From: WHTK01 sp963711035
Lineage (GTDB): Bacteria; Chloroflexota; Dehalococcoidia; DSTF01; WHTK01
DNA length: 64,000 bases
Direction: 5' to 3'
Assembly: GCA_963711035.1 (NCBI GenBank)
Contig: CAVQCN010000001.1
Location: 868,001 to 932,000 of the forward strand
This document shows, one piece after another, positions 17,196-27,944 of the stretch. A model generated the notes under the pieces. That model ran no database searches and was not told where the DNA came from. It saw only the letters and a list, made by a program, of their open reading frames with translations. Both the position numbers and the translations under genes were made by a program. Each line of letters begins with the position of its first letter. Position 1 is the stretch's first letter.

Positions 17196-18458
17196 TCATT
17201 CCTCGAATTTCTTGTAGAGAAGGCAGGCATTCTGGCCGCCGAAGCCAAAGCTGTTCTTCAAGACATGACGGATCTCGCCGACGTGGCGCGACTCGTTGGC
17301 GACGTAGTCCAGGTCGCAGTCCGGGTCCTCCGTCTCGTAGTTGATGGTTGGCGGGGCGATGCCCGTCTCGATCGCCTTGATGCAGGCCAGCGACTCGATG
17401 GCGCCGGATGCGCCGAGCGCGTGGCCGATCATCGATTTCGTGGAGCTGATTGGTATCTGGTAGGCGCGCTCGCCGAAGAGCGTGCGGATCGCGGCAGACT
17501 CGGACGCGTCGTTGGCAGGTGTCGAGGTGCCGTGCGCGTTGATATAGTCCACGTCGTCGAGGGTGATGCCCGCGTCCTCGACGGCCATCTTCATGGCGCG
17601 CTGGGCTCCTTCGCCGTCGACGCAAGGCGCGACGACGTGGTAGGCGTCCGAGGTGGCGCCGTAGCCGGCCAGCTCCGCCAGGATCGGCGCGCCGCGGCGC
17701 CGGGCGTGCTCCAGCGTCTCGAGCACCAGGATGCCGCAGCCCTCGGCGCAGACGAAGCCGTCGCGGTTGGCGTCGAAGGGGCGGCTGGCCTTGAGGGGCA
17801 CGTCGGCGCGGGTGGAGAGCGCCTTCATGATGTGGAAGGCGGCCAGCCCCAGCTCCGTGATGCCGGCCTCGGTGCCGCCCGCGATCATCACGTCGGCGCG
17901 GCCCAGGCGCAGGATGTTGAGCGCGTCGCCGATCGCCTGGGTGCCGGCGGCGCAGGCGGTGGAGACGGTGTTGTTGTAGCCCTTGACCTGGAACTGCATG
18001 GCGATGTGCGCCGCCGCGATGTTGGGCAGCGTCTTCGACATGTAGAAGGGGTCGAGGCGGTTGCCGCCGCGGTGGACAATTGTGCGCACGGCTTCGTCCG
18101 TGTCCGGGTAGCCGCCAATCCCCGTGCCGAGCAGCACGCCGATGCGCTCGCGATCCTCGTTCTCCAGGTTTATCCCCGAGTGCTCGATCGCCATGTGGGC
18201 GGAGGCAACGGCGAACTGGCTGAAGCGGGCCATGCGCCGCGCTTCTTTGCGGTCCATGTAGTCCTGCGGGTCGAAGCCGCGCACCTCGCCGTCGACCTTG
18301 ACGGGATAGTTGGTGACGTCGACATGGGTGATCCAGTCGATGCCGGACCGACCGTCGACGCAGCCTTGCCAGAACTCGTCCACGTTGTTGCCCAGGGGCG
18401 TGAGTCCGCCCATACCCGTGACCACGACGCGACGGCCGTTGAGTGAGTTGCTGGTCAT
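17196..18458 (-). CDS. fabF: Beta-ketoacyl-ACP synthase II
   Basis: Condensing enzyme that extends acyl-ACP with malonyl-ACP in fatty acid synthesis. The 420-residue product has the Cys-His-His triad: Cys in VSTACAAGTQ, His in NAHGTSTPAND and His in KSMIGHALGASG. The C-terminal NSFGFGGQNA is also present. Third gene of a minus-strand operon, 18 bp after folC, and followed by a terminator. Confidence 0.95.
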   Translation of the reverse strand: MTSNSLNGRRVVVTGMGGLTPLGNNVDEFWQGCVDGRSGIDWITHVDVTNYPVKVDGEVRGFDPQDYMDRKEARRMARFSQFAVASAHMAIEHSGINLENEDRERIGVLLGTGIGGYPDTDEAVRTIVHRGGNRLDPFYMSKTLPNIAAAHIAMQFQVKGYNNTVSTACAAGTQAIGDALNILRLGRADVMIAGGTEAGITELGLAAFHIMKALSTRADVPLKASRPFDANRDGFVCAEGCGILVLETLEHARRRGAPILAELAGYGATSDAYHVVAPCVDGEGAQRAMKMAVEDAGITLDDVDYINAHGTSTPANDASESAAIRTLFGERAYQIPISSTKSMIGHALGASGAIESLACIKAIETGIAPPTINYETEDPDCDLDYVANESRHVGEIRHVLKNSFGFGGQNACLLYKKFEE

Positions 18459-18476
18459 TTCCCCTCGTTCCCTGCC

Positions 18477-19817
18477 TCAGTCGGCGATCGGAGGATCGCG
18501 CTCCAGACCGAGAATGTACGCCCGCGCCTCGCCCGCGAGAGCGACTGAACCGAGAATAACAATGGCGTCAGACGGCGTCGAGAGGTTCGTCGCCGTGTCG
18601 ATCGCGGCGCCCAGGTTCGGCTCCACTGTCGTCTCGATGCCAAGGGCGCGAAACGGCGCCGCTACCTTCGCCGGATCCAGGGCGCGAGGATGGTCGGCCC
18701 GCGTGGCGATGACGCGCCGCGCCATCGGTTCGACGGCGGAAACCAGCCCTTCGAGGTCCTTGTCGCCCATGACGCCGATGATGAGGGTCGCGTCGTTGAC
18801 GCGCAGGTACTCGCTCAGCGTGTCGCGCAGGCTGCGCGCCGAATCGGCGGTGTGCGCCGCGTCGACGAGGATAAGGGGGCGGTGGCGAACGGCCTCGATG
18901 CGCGCCGGCCAGCGTACTTTCTCCAGCCCCGCCTTTATCGCCTCCTCCGAGACGTTCACGCCGCCGCGCGCCAGGGCTTCCGCGGCCAGGATCGCAGTCG
19001 TCGCGTTATCCAGCTGGTGCTTGCCGAGCAGAGGCAGCTTGATCTGGTAACCGGCCTTCGGCGTGCGCAGGCGGAAGGTCTGCGCTTCGCTGCTCACGGA
19101 GTCGCGGCGCAGGTTACAGACCTTCGCGACCTCGGTGAGGGGCGAGCCCTTCTCCTGCGCCACCTCGCGGATCACGTCTGCGGCGGACTCGCGCTGCGGC
19201 GCCATGATCGTCGGGCAGTCTTTGACGATAATGCCGGCCTTCTGGCGCGCGATTTCCGCCACGGTGTTGCCCAGGATATCGCGGTGTTCCAGCCCGATGT
19301 TCGTGATGACGGTGCAGTCCTTCGTCTCGAAGACGTTGGTGGAGTCGAGCAGGCCGCCGAGGCCTACCTCGATGACCTGCGACTCGACGTCGCGCTGGCG
19401 GAAGAGGAAGAAGCCGAGCGCGGTGAGCACGTCGAACGTGACCAGGTGGCGGCCTTCCGGGAGGCGCTGCTGCACTGCCTCCACAGCGGGAGCGATCTCC
19501 GTCATGCCCGTGGCGAACTCCTCCGTCGAGACCGGCTCGCCGTCGATCTGGATACGCTCCGTGAAGCGCTGCAGGTGGGGGCTCGTGAAGAGGCCGGTAC
19601 GCAGGTCTGCTGCATGCAGGATCGAGGCGATCATGGCGGCGACACTGCCCTTGCCCTTGCTGCCGGCGATGTGCACGGTAACGCGTCCGAGATGTGGGTC
19701 GTCCAGCTCATGCAGGAGCTGCAGCACCGGGTCGACGTCCTTGCGATCGGCGAAGCGGCCGGTGCGCTCGAAGTCGGCCAGCTTGTAGAGGAACCGCAGC
19801 GAGTCGATGTAGTCCAT
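18477..19817 (-). CDS. folC: Bifunctional folylpolyglutamate synthase / dihydrofolate synthase
   Basis: ATP-dependent Mur-ligase-like enzyme adding glutamate to folates. The P-loop is VHIAGSKGKGSVAAM near residue 50. GLGGLLDSTNVF and TNIGLEHRDILG match the FolC central domain, and LILVDAAHTADSA the C-terminal ligase domain. 446 residues is the usual length. It lies between fabH and fabF with 18-bp gaps on each side. There is no metabolic link apart from being a housekeeping operon. Confidence 0.93.
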   Translation of the reverse strand: MDYIDSLRFLYKLADFERTGRFADRKDVDPVLQLLHELDDPHLGRVTVHIAGSKGKGSVAAMIASILHAADLRTGLFTSPHLQRFTERIQIDGEPVSTEEFATGMTEIAPAVEAVQQRLPEGRHLVTFDVLTALGFFLFRQRDVESQVIEVGLGGLLDSTNVFETKDCTVITNIGLEHRDILGNTVAEIARQKAGIIVKDCPTIMAPQRESAADVIREVAQEKGSPLTEVAKVCNLRRDSVSSEAQTFRLRTPKAGYQIKLPLLGKHQLDNATTAILAAEALARGGVNVSEEAIKAGLEKVRWPARIEAVRHRPLILVDAAHTADSARSLRDTLSEYLRVNDATLIIGVMGDKDLEGLVSAVEPMARRVIATRADHPRALDPAKVAAPFRALGIETTVEPNLGAAIDTATNLSTPSDAIVILGSVALAGEARAYILGLERDPPIAD

Positions 19818-19835
19818 CGTGGCTCGGCCGTCGAG

Positions 19836-20864
19836 CTAGGAAGATACCTCGAGCGTGGGGGACGCGGCGCCGGCGTCGTGCAGGCAGGAACCGAGGCCGG
19901 TCCATTCGACCACGGAGGCGCCCCAGACGAGGCCGCCGCCGAAAGCGACGAACAGCAGTTTGTCACCGGGCTTCACGCGGCCCTCTTCGTAGGCTTCGCA
20001 GAGGGCGACGGGGATGGTGGCCGCGGAGGTGTTGCCGTAGCGGTCCAGGTTGCAGACGACGCGCTCCATCGACACGTTCAGCGCCTTTGCGACGGCGGTG
20101 ATGATGCGCAGGTTGGCCTGGTGCGGCACCACGAGGTCGATATCGTCCGGCGTCAGGCCCGCCTCTGCGATGGCCTGGCGCGCGGCCTCTTCCATGGCGC
20201 GGACGGCGAAGCGGTAGATCTCGCGTCCGTCCATCACCATGTAGTAGCCCTCGGAGGTCAGCGGGTTCTTGGGCGGCGTGGCCGGGCCGTTGGCGTAGAG
20301 GAAGCGCGCGCCAGAGCCGTCGCTGCGCAGGATGAAACTGCCGACGCCGCCGCTCTCGGCACGCTCCAGCACCACCGCGCCGGCGCCATCGCCGAACAGA
20401 ATGCACGTGCCGCGGTCCTGCCAATTGACGATACGGGAGAGCGTTTCGGAGCCGATGACAATGGCGCGCTGGTAGGTACCCGCGTTGAGGAACTGTGTTG
20501 CGGTGCTGAGGGCGGCGATGAAGCCCATGCAGACGGCGTTGACGTCGAAGGCGGCAGCGTGGTGGGCGCCGAGGGCATTCTGGATCAGCGATGCGCTCGC
20601 CGGGAACATGCCGTCGCCGGTGCAGGTGGCGCAAATGATGAGGTCGATGTCGTCAGGCTCGAGGTGGGCAGTGGCCAGCGCCTGACGCGCTGCCCTGGTG
20701 CCCATGCTGGCAGGGCCTTCGTCCTCGGCTGCGATGCGGCGCTCGCGGATGCCGGTGCGCTCAACGATCCACTCGTCGGAGGTCTCGACCATGCGCTCGA
20801 GCTCGGCGTTGGTGAGGACGCGCTCAGGAAGGTACTTGCCAAGGCCAACGATTCTGGCGGCCAT
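19836..20864 (-). CDS. fabH: Beta-ketoacyl-ACP synthase III
   Basis: Starts fatty acid synthesis by condensing an acyl-CoA primer with malonyl-ACP. Catalytic Cys in DVNAVCMGFIAAL, His in VPHQANLRII and Asn in YGNTSAATIP are all present in the standard order; the length of 342 is slightly above the usual 320-330 because of a C-terminal tail. SDEWIVERTGI is typical of FabH. First gene of the fabH-folC-fabF operon. Confidence 0.94.
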   Translation of the reverse strand: MAARIVGLGKYLPERVLTNAELERMVETSDEWIVERTGIRERRIAAEDEGPASMGTRAARQALATAHLEPDDIDLIICATCTGDGMFPASASLIQNALGAHHAAAFDVNAVCMGFIAALSTATQFLNAGTYQRAIVIGSETLSRIVNWQDRGTCILFGDGAGAVVLERAESGGVGSFILRSDGSGARFLYANGPATPPKNPLTSEGYYMVMDGREIYRFAVRAMEEAARQAIAEAGLTPDDIDLVVPHQANLRIITAVAKALNVSMERVVCNLDRYGNTSAATIPVALCEAYEEGRVKPGDKLLFVAFGGGLVWGASVVEWTGLGSCLHDAGAASPTLEVSS

Positions 20865-20950
20865 TACGCTCGCGATCTTCCTCTCCAGCTACCAGGGGGT
20901 GCTTCCCGGCCAGTGTAGGTTGGCAGGGGTGAGGGGTCAACAAAAGGGCG

Positions 20951-21035
20951 GGGACCGGGAACCAGGGACCAGGAACGGGGGAGAGAGACACGCCACCATA
21001 TGTTCCTTGATGTTCCTTGTTCCAGGTTCCCCGTT
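20951..21035. repeat. GGAACC-rich low-complexity repeat
   Basis: Variants of ggaaccagg occur as direct repeats in the left half and as their complement (ttccttg, ttccaggttcc) in the right half, between fabH and the hrcA promoter. Possible imperfect stem or slippage-derived DNA. Confidence 0.4.
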
Positions 21036-21048
21036 ACGAGCCTCAACC

Positions 21049-21077
21049 TTGACAGTGAAGGGGTCGTTTGCTACGTT
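21049..21077 (+). promoter_or_regulatory. Sigma-A-type promoter of hrcA
   Basis: TTGACA and TACGTT are separated by 17 bases, directly upstream of the CIRCE element. Confidence 0.75.
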
Positions 21078-21086
21078 GAATAGGCA

Positions 21087-21113
21087 TTAGCACTCACACG
21101 TCGAGAGTGCTAA
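21087..21113 (+). promoter_or_regulatory. CIRCE operator (HrcA binding site)
   Basis: TTAGCACTC-N9-GAGTGCTAA is a perfect match to the consensus. It starts ten bases after the -10 box and ends 15 bases before hrcA, so HrcA would repress its own operon, with release during heat shock. Confidence 0.97.
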
Positions 21114-21128
21114 TGACGGTGAAAAACG

Positions 21129-22139
21129 ATGCTGACTGAACGTCGCTCCGCCCTGCTCAACCTCATCGTCCAGGAGTACGTGGATACTGCCCTGCCGGTG
21201 GGTTCCAAGTACATCGTAGGCAAGCACCGTATGGACGTTTCGCCGGCCACGGTGCGCATTGAGATGTCGCGCCTCGAAGACGAGGGCTACATCAACCAGC
21301 CCCACACCTCGGCCGGGCGCGTCCCCTCGGACAAGGGCTACCGATACTACATCGAAAGCCTCATGGCCGAGGAATCGATCCCGGCACAGGAACGCGAGAC
21401 GATCCGTCACCAGTTCCACCAGGCCGAGCGTGCTATGGAGCAGTGGTTCCAGCTGGCCGCGGCCGTGCTGGCGCACTCGGTGAGTAACTTCGCGGTGGTG
21501 ACCTCGCCCCGCAGCAAGGAGACACGGCTGCGCCATGTGCAGCTGGTGCCTCTGCAGGAGATGAGCGCCCTGTGCGTCGTCGTCCTTAACGAGGCGCGCA
21601 TCCGCCAGCAGGTGATCGGCTTCCGCCGTCCCGTGGACGACGCGGAGTTGGTGACGACCGCCAATCGTGTCAACGAGCGCTACGGTGGCACCGGCCTGAG
21701 CGACATCCGTATGTTGCCGGCGCCGGTCGCGGAGATCGATGAGCAGGTCATGCACGTCGTTGCCGACCTCATGGAGCAGGAGGCGGTCGCGCTGGGCGAG
21801 GTGTTTCGCGACGGCGTGCGCGAGGTGCTTTCGCAGCCCGAGTTTTCGCGCTCCGATCGCATCCTGGAGCTGATCGACGTCCTCGAGCAGCGCACCCTTT
21901 CGTCCGCCATCCCGGTCCGGGAGCTGGAGGAGGACGGCATCAATGTCGTCATCGGCTCCGAGAACGAGAACGAGGCGATGCGCGAGTGCAGCATCGTCGT
22001 CGCGCGCTACGGTGGCGTCGAGGGCGGTCCCTCTGGCGTCGTTGCGGTGCTGGGTCCCACCCGCATGCGCTACGCCAGGACCATCCCCACGGTGCGCTTC
22101 CTGGCTGACGTGCTGGGCGACCTCGTCGCACAAATCTAG
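21129..22139 (+). CDS. hrcA: Heat-inducible transcription repressor HrcA
   Basis: Represses chaperone genes by binding CIRCE. The N-terminal winged helix contains DVSPATVRIEMSRLEDEGYI and the wing HTSAGRVPSDKGYRYY, followed by the GAF-like dimer region; 336 residues is normal. The ATG has no strong Shine-Dalgarno sequence; the CIRCE lies just upstream. It begins the hrcA-grpE-dnaK cluster, with a 40-bp gap to grpE. Confidence 0.95.
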   Translation: MLTERRSALLNLIVQEYVDTALPVGSKYIVGKHRMDVSPATVRIEMSRLEDEGYINQPHTSAGRVPSDKGYRYYIESLMAEESIPAQERETIRHQFHQAERAMEQWFQLAAAVLAHSVSNFAVVTSPRSKETRLRHVQLVPLQEMSALCVVVLNEARIRQQVIGFRRPVDDAELVTTANRVNERYGGTGLSDIRMLPAPVAEIDEQVMHVVADLMEQEAVALGEVFRDGVREVLSQPEFSRSDRILELIDVLEQRTLSSAIPVRELEEDGINVVIGSENENEAMRECSIVVARYGGVEGGPSGVVAVLGPTRMRYARTIPTVRFLADVLGDLVAQI

Positions 22140-22179
22140 ATTCACTTTGCGGTTGAACCGCCGCCCTTGAGGAGGAGCT

Positions 22180-22773
22180 ATGTCCGTCCGAGAAGACGAC
22201 GACCGACCGATGTTCGAAGACCACCGTGCTTCCAGCCAGCCGGCGTCCGAGAACCCAGAATCGAACCCGGAGGAGTCCGTTACGAACACAGAAGGATCCA
22301 CGGACAGCAAGCCGTTGACCGTGCAGCTCGAAGAAGAAAAAGAGAAGGCGCAGTCCTACCTGGCGTCGTGGCAGCGTGCCGCGGCCGATTACCAGAATTA
22401 CAAGCGCCGCGTGGAGCAGGAGCGCGAGGAGCTGGCCCGGCTGGCCAACGCCGCCTTCATCATGAACCTCCTGCCCATGGTCGATGACCTGGAGCGCGCG
22501 CTGCAAAGCGTCGATTCCCACGTTGCCGGCCTGACCTGGCTGGACGGCATTCGGCTGATCCACCGCAAGTTCCAGCACCTGCTGGAGGCAAACGGTGTTA
22601 CCGAGATCGAGGCGGACGGCCAGAAATTCGACCCCAACGTGCACGAGGCCGTGATGTTCGGTGAAGGCGAGGAAGGCCAGGTCATCGGCGTAGCTCAGAA
22701 AGGCTACATGCTCGCCGGCCGCGTGCTGCGTCCGGCCATGGTCGTCGTCGGCCAGAGGCAGAAGCAGGACTGA
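22180..22773 (+). CDS. grpE: Nucleotide exchange factor GrpE
   Basis: Exchanges ADP for ATP on DnaK. An acidic, disordered N-terminus of about 45 residues is followed by the long dimeric coiled coil (DYQNYKRRVEQEREELARLA) and the beta-wing (QVIGVAQKGYMLAGRVLRPA). The length of 197 is normal. GAGGAGGAG precedes the ATG. Confidence 0.95.
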   Translation: MSVREDDDRPMFEDHRASSQPASENPESNPEESVTNTEGSTDSKPLTVQLEEEKEKAQSYLASWQRAAADYQNYKRRVEQEREELARLANAAFIMNLLPMVDDLERALQSVDSHVAGLTWLDGIRLIHRKFQHLLEANGVTEIEADGQKFDPNVHEAVMFGEGEEGQVIGVAQKGYMLAGRVLRPAMVVVGQRQKQD

Positions 22774-23024
22774 GATGATGTGCGAAGGCGGAGACTCGCT
22801 CGGCAGACAGGTTGATAATCTGTATGAAGGGCGCAGTGGCCCTTTCGCCGCCAGTCAGACCGCACGCAAGATCGAAGGAACGGACGCAACGTCGGCGCCA
22901 GGCGGATGTGATGGGCAAGAAGGTTGGACGCGCCGCGTGCGATTCGACTGAACACGACAACTGAAACCGTAAACAAGAGAGGCGGCAGGACCTTCGCCGG
23001 GGCAGCCGCCGGGAGGCAGAGTGA

Positions 23025-24911
<1,887 letters not shown>

Positions 24912-24964
24912 CCGCTGCGCGGTGGCGTTTCAGCTGCCGCTCTGCTACGGGGCATCGATTTAGG

Positions 24965-25000
24965 GAGGCCGCTCGTCTACTAGACGGGCGGCCTCTTTCT
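24965..25000 (+). terminator. Rho-independent terminator of dnaK
   Basis: A 15-bp stem (GAGGCCGCTCGTCTA / TAGACGGGCGGCCTC, one G-T pair) with a minimal loop is followed by tttct. Confidence 0.88.
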
Positions 25001-25005
25001 CATTG

Positions 25006-25042
25006 TCATTGCGAGCCATCGCGGCAGCGAGGCGCGGCAATC
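25006..25042. repeat. 37-bp interspersed repeat, copy 2
   Basis: Identical over 37 bp to 1160-1196, same orientation. It sits six bases after the T tract of the dnaK terminator. Confidence 0.75.
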
Positions 25043-25391
25043 CAGGGCGGTGCAACGTGTTCGTCTTGCCTCCGCGAAGGCCGCGATAGGCAGCATCGTT
25101 GTTTGTTTGACGAGTCGGCATTGCTAGCCAGATGTCTCAGCTCGGAAGTCGCGGCTTTCACGAAGCAGGGGTAGCGGGGGCGCAGCCCATGCGCGGTGGG
25201 TTTGGGAGGTGTCCTCCCAACGTCTCTTCTCTTTGAGGGGGGTGGGGGCGAAGCAGCCTGCGAAGGATGCGAAGCAAACGTGGCAACCGCGCAAATGATG
25301 GCAGGTGGTCACCGAGAGCCAGGCCCTTCGTTTGCTCCCTCTGTAACCGGCCCGGTATCATCATCGAGGCGGCGGGAGAGGGAGCAGCACC
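25043..25391. other. Intergenic region, nothing recognised
   Basis: About 350 bp between the dnaK terminator/repeat and the lipoprotein gene. No gene, RNA or clear regulatory site was seen; short G-rich stretches only. Confidence 0.5.
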
Positions 25392-25934
25392 CTGCTACGA
25401 GTTTTCATCCCCGCGATCTGCCTCATCGCCCTGCTGGCTACGGCCTGCGCCTCCGGCGATTCCTCGACAAACGCCACGCCTGCTGCATCGCCGACGCCCG
25501 CCGACGTTGCCGCCATTCGCAGCGTCGATTTAGCGTCCGACCCGGCCACGACGGCTGAGTTGCAGCGTCTCGGTAGCGGTGCGGTCAACCCCGAAGAGAT
25601 CGTCTACGCGGACCTTACCGGTGACGGCCGCGAAGAGGCCATCGTGCCGATCAGCTCGCAGGGTACGCTGGGCAACATCGCCTACCTCGTGTTCACGCTG
25701 CAGAAGGGCAAGCCGGACCTCATCCTCACCCGCACCCTGGACCGCTCGACGGCCAGCGGCTTGAAGATGGACGTCGAGGACGGTCAGTTGGTCGAAACGG
25801 TTGGGCAGTACGGTCCCACCGACGCCCTCTGCTGCCCCAGCGTCCTGCGCAAGACCTACTTCCAGTGGAACGGCACGGAGCTCACCGTCCAACGCGAGGA
25901 GCAGGTGCAGCAGCCACCCGGCCCCAAGGACTAA
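25392..25934 (+). CDS. Putative lipoprotein with probable CTG start
   Basis: The frame reads MLRVFIPAICLIALLATAC from CTG at 25392, an excellent short lipoprotein signal peptide with lipobox Cys19. It continues through a Thr/Ala/Pro linker into a domain of about 120 residues (VYADLTGDGREEAIVPI, ALCCPSVLRKTYFQW). That domain resembles secreted VCBS/FG-GAP-like or LppP/LprE-type lipoproteins. No ATG, GTG or TTG exists between the in-frame stop at 25344 and the lipobox. Starting instead at TTG 25560 would remove the signal peptide. A CTG start, or a base error at the first codon, are the two explanations. Function unknown. Confidence 0.65.
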   Translation: MLRVFIPAICLIALLATACASGDSSTNATPAASPTPADVAAIRSVDLASDPATTAELQRLGSGAVNPEEIVYADLTGDGREEAIVPISSQGTLGNIAYLVFTLQKGKPDLILTRTLDRSTASGLKMDVEDGQLVETVGQYGPTDALCCPSVLRKTYFQWNGTELTVQREEQVQQPPGPKD

Positions 25935-26119
25935 CCATTGCATGGTGGCGAACTGCGCGGGGCGGTATTCCGAACGGACCGCCTTCGTAACCGCTCCCGG
26001 GGCGTGTATCCGCTCTCCGATGCGCAGGCACATCCTGCGACGGGCTGGTCTGCCCCGTTCTCGGCGCGACGAAATGCTAGAATCGGGTTCGTTAGGCCCT
26101 TCCCCAGGGCCGTTCCCGG

Positions 26120-26196
26120 GGCGATTAGCTCAGCTGGTTAGAGCGTCTGTTTTACACACAGAAGGTCGGGGGTTCGAGCCCCTCATCGCCCACCAA
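26120..26196 (+). tRNA. tRNA-Val (anticodon TAC), CCA encoded
   Basis: The full cloverleaf folds: acceptor GGGCGAT/ATCGCCC, D-arm GCTC/GAGC, anticodon stem TCTGT/ACAGA with loop TTTACAC (anticodon TAC reads GTA and related Val codons), variable loop AGGTC, T-arm with TTCGAGC, and 3' ACCA. TAGAAT about 37 bases upstream is a plausible -10 box. The 3' 45 bases are repeated at 44944-44988, marking this gene as the integration site of a genomic island. Confidence 0.96.
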
Positions 26197-26292
26197 CACA
26201 CAACGCTTCAGGCGTCCGGCGCTCGGGCGCAGGTGGGCCGGCGTGAGGACGGAGGGTGAGCCGCAAGTCTCTCACCGGCAAGGTTGCCTCGT

Positions 26293-26730
26293 CTAAGGCG
26301 TCGGACGATTTGCCTGTCTGTCACCCGCTTCCCAGAGCTCCAGCAGCCCGGGATCGATTGCGATCCAGCCGATACGTTCTTCAATCTCTTCGACGATAGC
26401 CTGCAGGGGCTTGCCGGAAGTAGAGGCCAGGTAGCACGCCACGACGAAGGGTGATCGGCTGACACCCTCGCGGCAGTGGACCAGCACGCGGGGGCATTGG
26501 TCCAGGAGACGCTCCAGGTCTACCAGGGCCGCGTCCAGGGCAGCGTTCGGATTTCCCGCCCCGTCGATCAAGGGATGCTTTCGCCATGCAACCGCGGGCG
26601 TGGGAGGCAGCATGGGGAACCAGTCGAGGCTCAAGACTCCGACGATGCCGGCTTGAGTGAGTGCCGCAACGTTGAGGACGTCACTGGCGTCCCCCACGGC
26701 GATTCGGTCACTGATCCAGCGCATGCTCAT
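26293..26730 (-). CDS. Dual-specificity/tyrosine-type phosphatase-like protein
   Basis: 145-residue protein of the CX5R phosphatase class. The active-site loop is VHCREGVSRSPF (nucleophile Cys86, Arg92), and Asp56 in HPLIDGAGN is a candidate general acid. The fold resembles small atypical dual-specificity phosphatases; the substrate could be a phosphoprotein or a phosphorylated metabolite. The ATG overlaps the stop of the upstream CoA-transferase gene (ATGA), so it is translationally coupled to the CoA operon. A diverged, frameshifted fragment of a relative lies beyond the other end of the island. Confidence 0.8.
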   Translation of the reverse strand: MSMRWISDRIAVGDASDVLNVAALTQAGIVGVLSLDWFPMLPPTPAVAWRKHPLIDGAGNPNAALDAALVDLERLLDQCPRVLVHCREGVSRSPFVVACYLASTSGKPLQAIVEEIEERIGWIAIDPGLLELWEAGDRQANRPTP

Positions 26731-27944
26731 CGCACGATGCGCCGATTGCGCAGGTCTTCGATAGTGGAGGCGTTCATATCCAGCAAGTCGGAGAGCACCG
26801 CGTCGGTATCGGCGCCCGGGTCGGAACCGCCGGCGTAATGCTCGCTTGGCGTCTCGCTCATCAGCCATGGAGTGCGCCCGCCGGTGATGTACGGTCCACG
26901 CTCGCCGCGTTCGATCACACGCCACCATTGGCGAGCCTCCAGATGCGGATCGCCGAACAGGTCGTCGGGGTACATCGTCGGTGTTGCCGCGACGCCAATC
27001 GCCTGCAGGCGGTGCATGAGCTCGATGTCGTTCTTGTCGCTCGTCCAGCTCTCGATGGTCTGGTCGAGCACTTCTCGGTTCTTCCAACGCAGGAAGCCAT
27101 CGCCGAAGCGTTCGTCTCCAGCCAGCTCTTCGCCACCGATTTCGAGAGCCAGGCGGCGCCACTCTTCGTCGTTGCGCGCAACGATGCTGATCCAGCGCTT
27201 GTCGCCCTGGCAGCGATAGCAGTTGTGCGGCGCAAACGCTACGTGATTCGCGCCGCGGCGCCTTTGATTGCGATGGTTCACCAGGTAATCCATGAGGGCA
27301 TCGCTTATATAGCGGGAGAGCATCTCTCGGTTGGATGAGTCGACGAACTGACCGGGTGCGTTCGAGCGCCTGCCAGCGAGCGCCGCGAGCAGTGCAAACG
27401 CGCCGACGGTGCCGCTCATCAAGTCGGATTGGACGCGCATCTCGACGGGCGGACCGTCCTCATAGCCCAACAGCTCACCAAAGCCGGACATCGCAGCGAA
27501 GATGGCAGCATACCCCGGGTCCTCTCGATCGGGGCCGGTAGCACCGTTTGTCGACTGGGACAGCATGACGATATCGGGGTTGATCTCACGCAGCACCTCA
27601 TAGCCGATGCCGAGCTTGTCCATGGTGCCTGGCTGGAAGTTCTCCGCGACGGCGTGAGACACGCGGGCCAGCTTTTTCACGATTTCAACGCCTTCAGGCT
27701 GCTTGAGGTCGATGAGAATGTTGCGTTTGTTGATGTAGATGTCCTCCATCGCTGTGCCGACCGGGATGCGATGGGAGAAGGTAATGACGCGCCGCCCTGG
27801 AGCCGTGTCCTGGATGCGGCCGATGCGGATGCATTCCGCGCCGAGCATCGCCAGGTACATGGTGGCGAACGGCCCAGCCGCCACCCAGGTGAAATCAAGG
27901 ATGCGTACTCCCTCGAGCGGCAGGCGGGTCGTGGTCTCGGTCAT
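26727..27944 (-). CDS. Class III CoA-transferase (CaiB/BaiF), catalytic-type subunit
   Basis: Transfers CoA between carboxylic acids through an aspartyl-CoA thioester. The 405-residue product has the N-terminal LEGVRILDFTWVAAGPFAT, the NKRNILIDLK segment and Asp174 in RVQSDLMSG. The latter aligns with the catalytic Asp of formyl-CoA transferase/CaiB. Its start overlaps the stop of the preceding CoA-transferase gene by one base (TGATG), and its stop overlaps the phosphatase start. The adjacent partner lacks the Asp, so the two are likely subunits of one heteromeric enzyme. Substrate unknown. Confidence 0.88.
   Translation of the reverse strand: MTETTTRLPLEGVRILDFTWVAAGPFATMYLAMLGAECIRIGRIQDTAPGRRVITFSHRIPVGTAMEDIYINKRNILIDLKQPEGVEIVKKLARVSHAVAENFQPGTMDKLGIGYEVLREINPDIVMLSQSTNGATGPDREDPGYAAIFAAMSGFGELLGYEDGPPVEMRVQSDLMSGTVGAFALLAALAGRRSNAPGQFVDSSNREMLSRYISDALMDYLVNHRNQRRRGANHVAFAPHNCYRCQGDKRWISIVARNDEEWRRLALEIGGEELAGDERFGDGFLRWKNREVLDQTIESWTSDKNDIELMHRLQAIGVAATPTMYPDDLFGDPHLEARQWWRVIERGERGPYITGGRTPWLMSETPSEHYAGGSDPGADTDAVLSDLLDMNASTIEDLRNRRIVR

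Noticed and set aside
18690..20918. 742-codon plus-strand frame across folC and fabH
   Set aside because: Spans two well-identified minus-strand genes and their spacer; clear antisense artefact.
20951..21035. CRISPR-like array
   Set aside because: The ggaacc units are short, irregular and without uniform spacers; no cas gene in the window.
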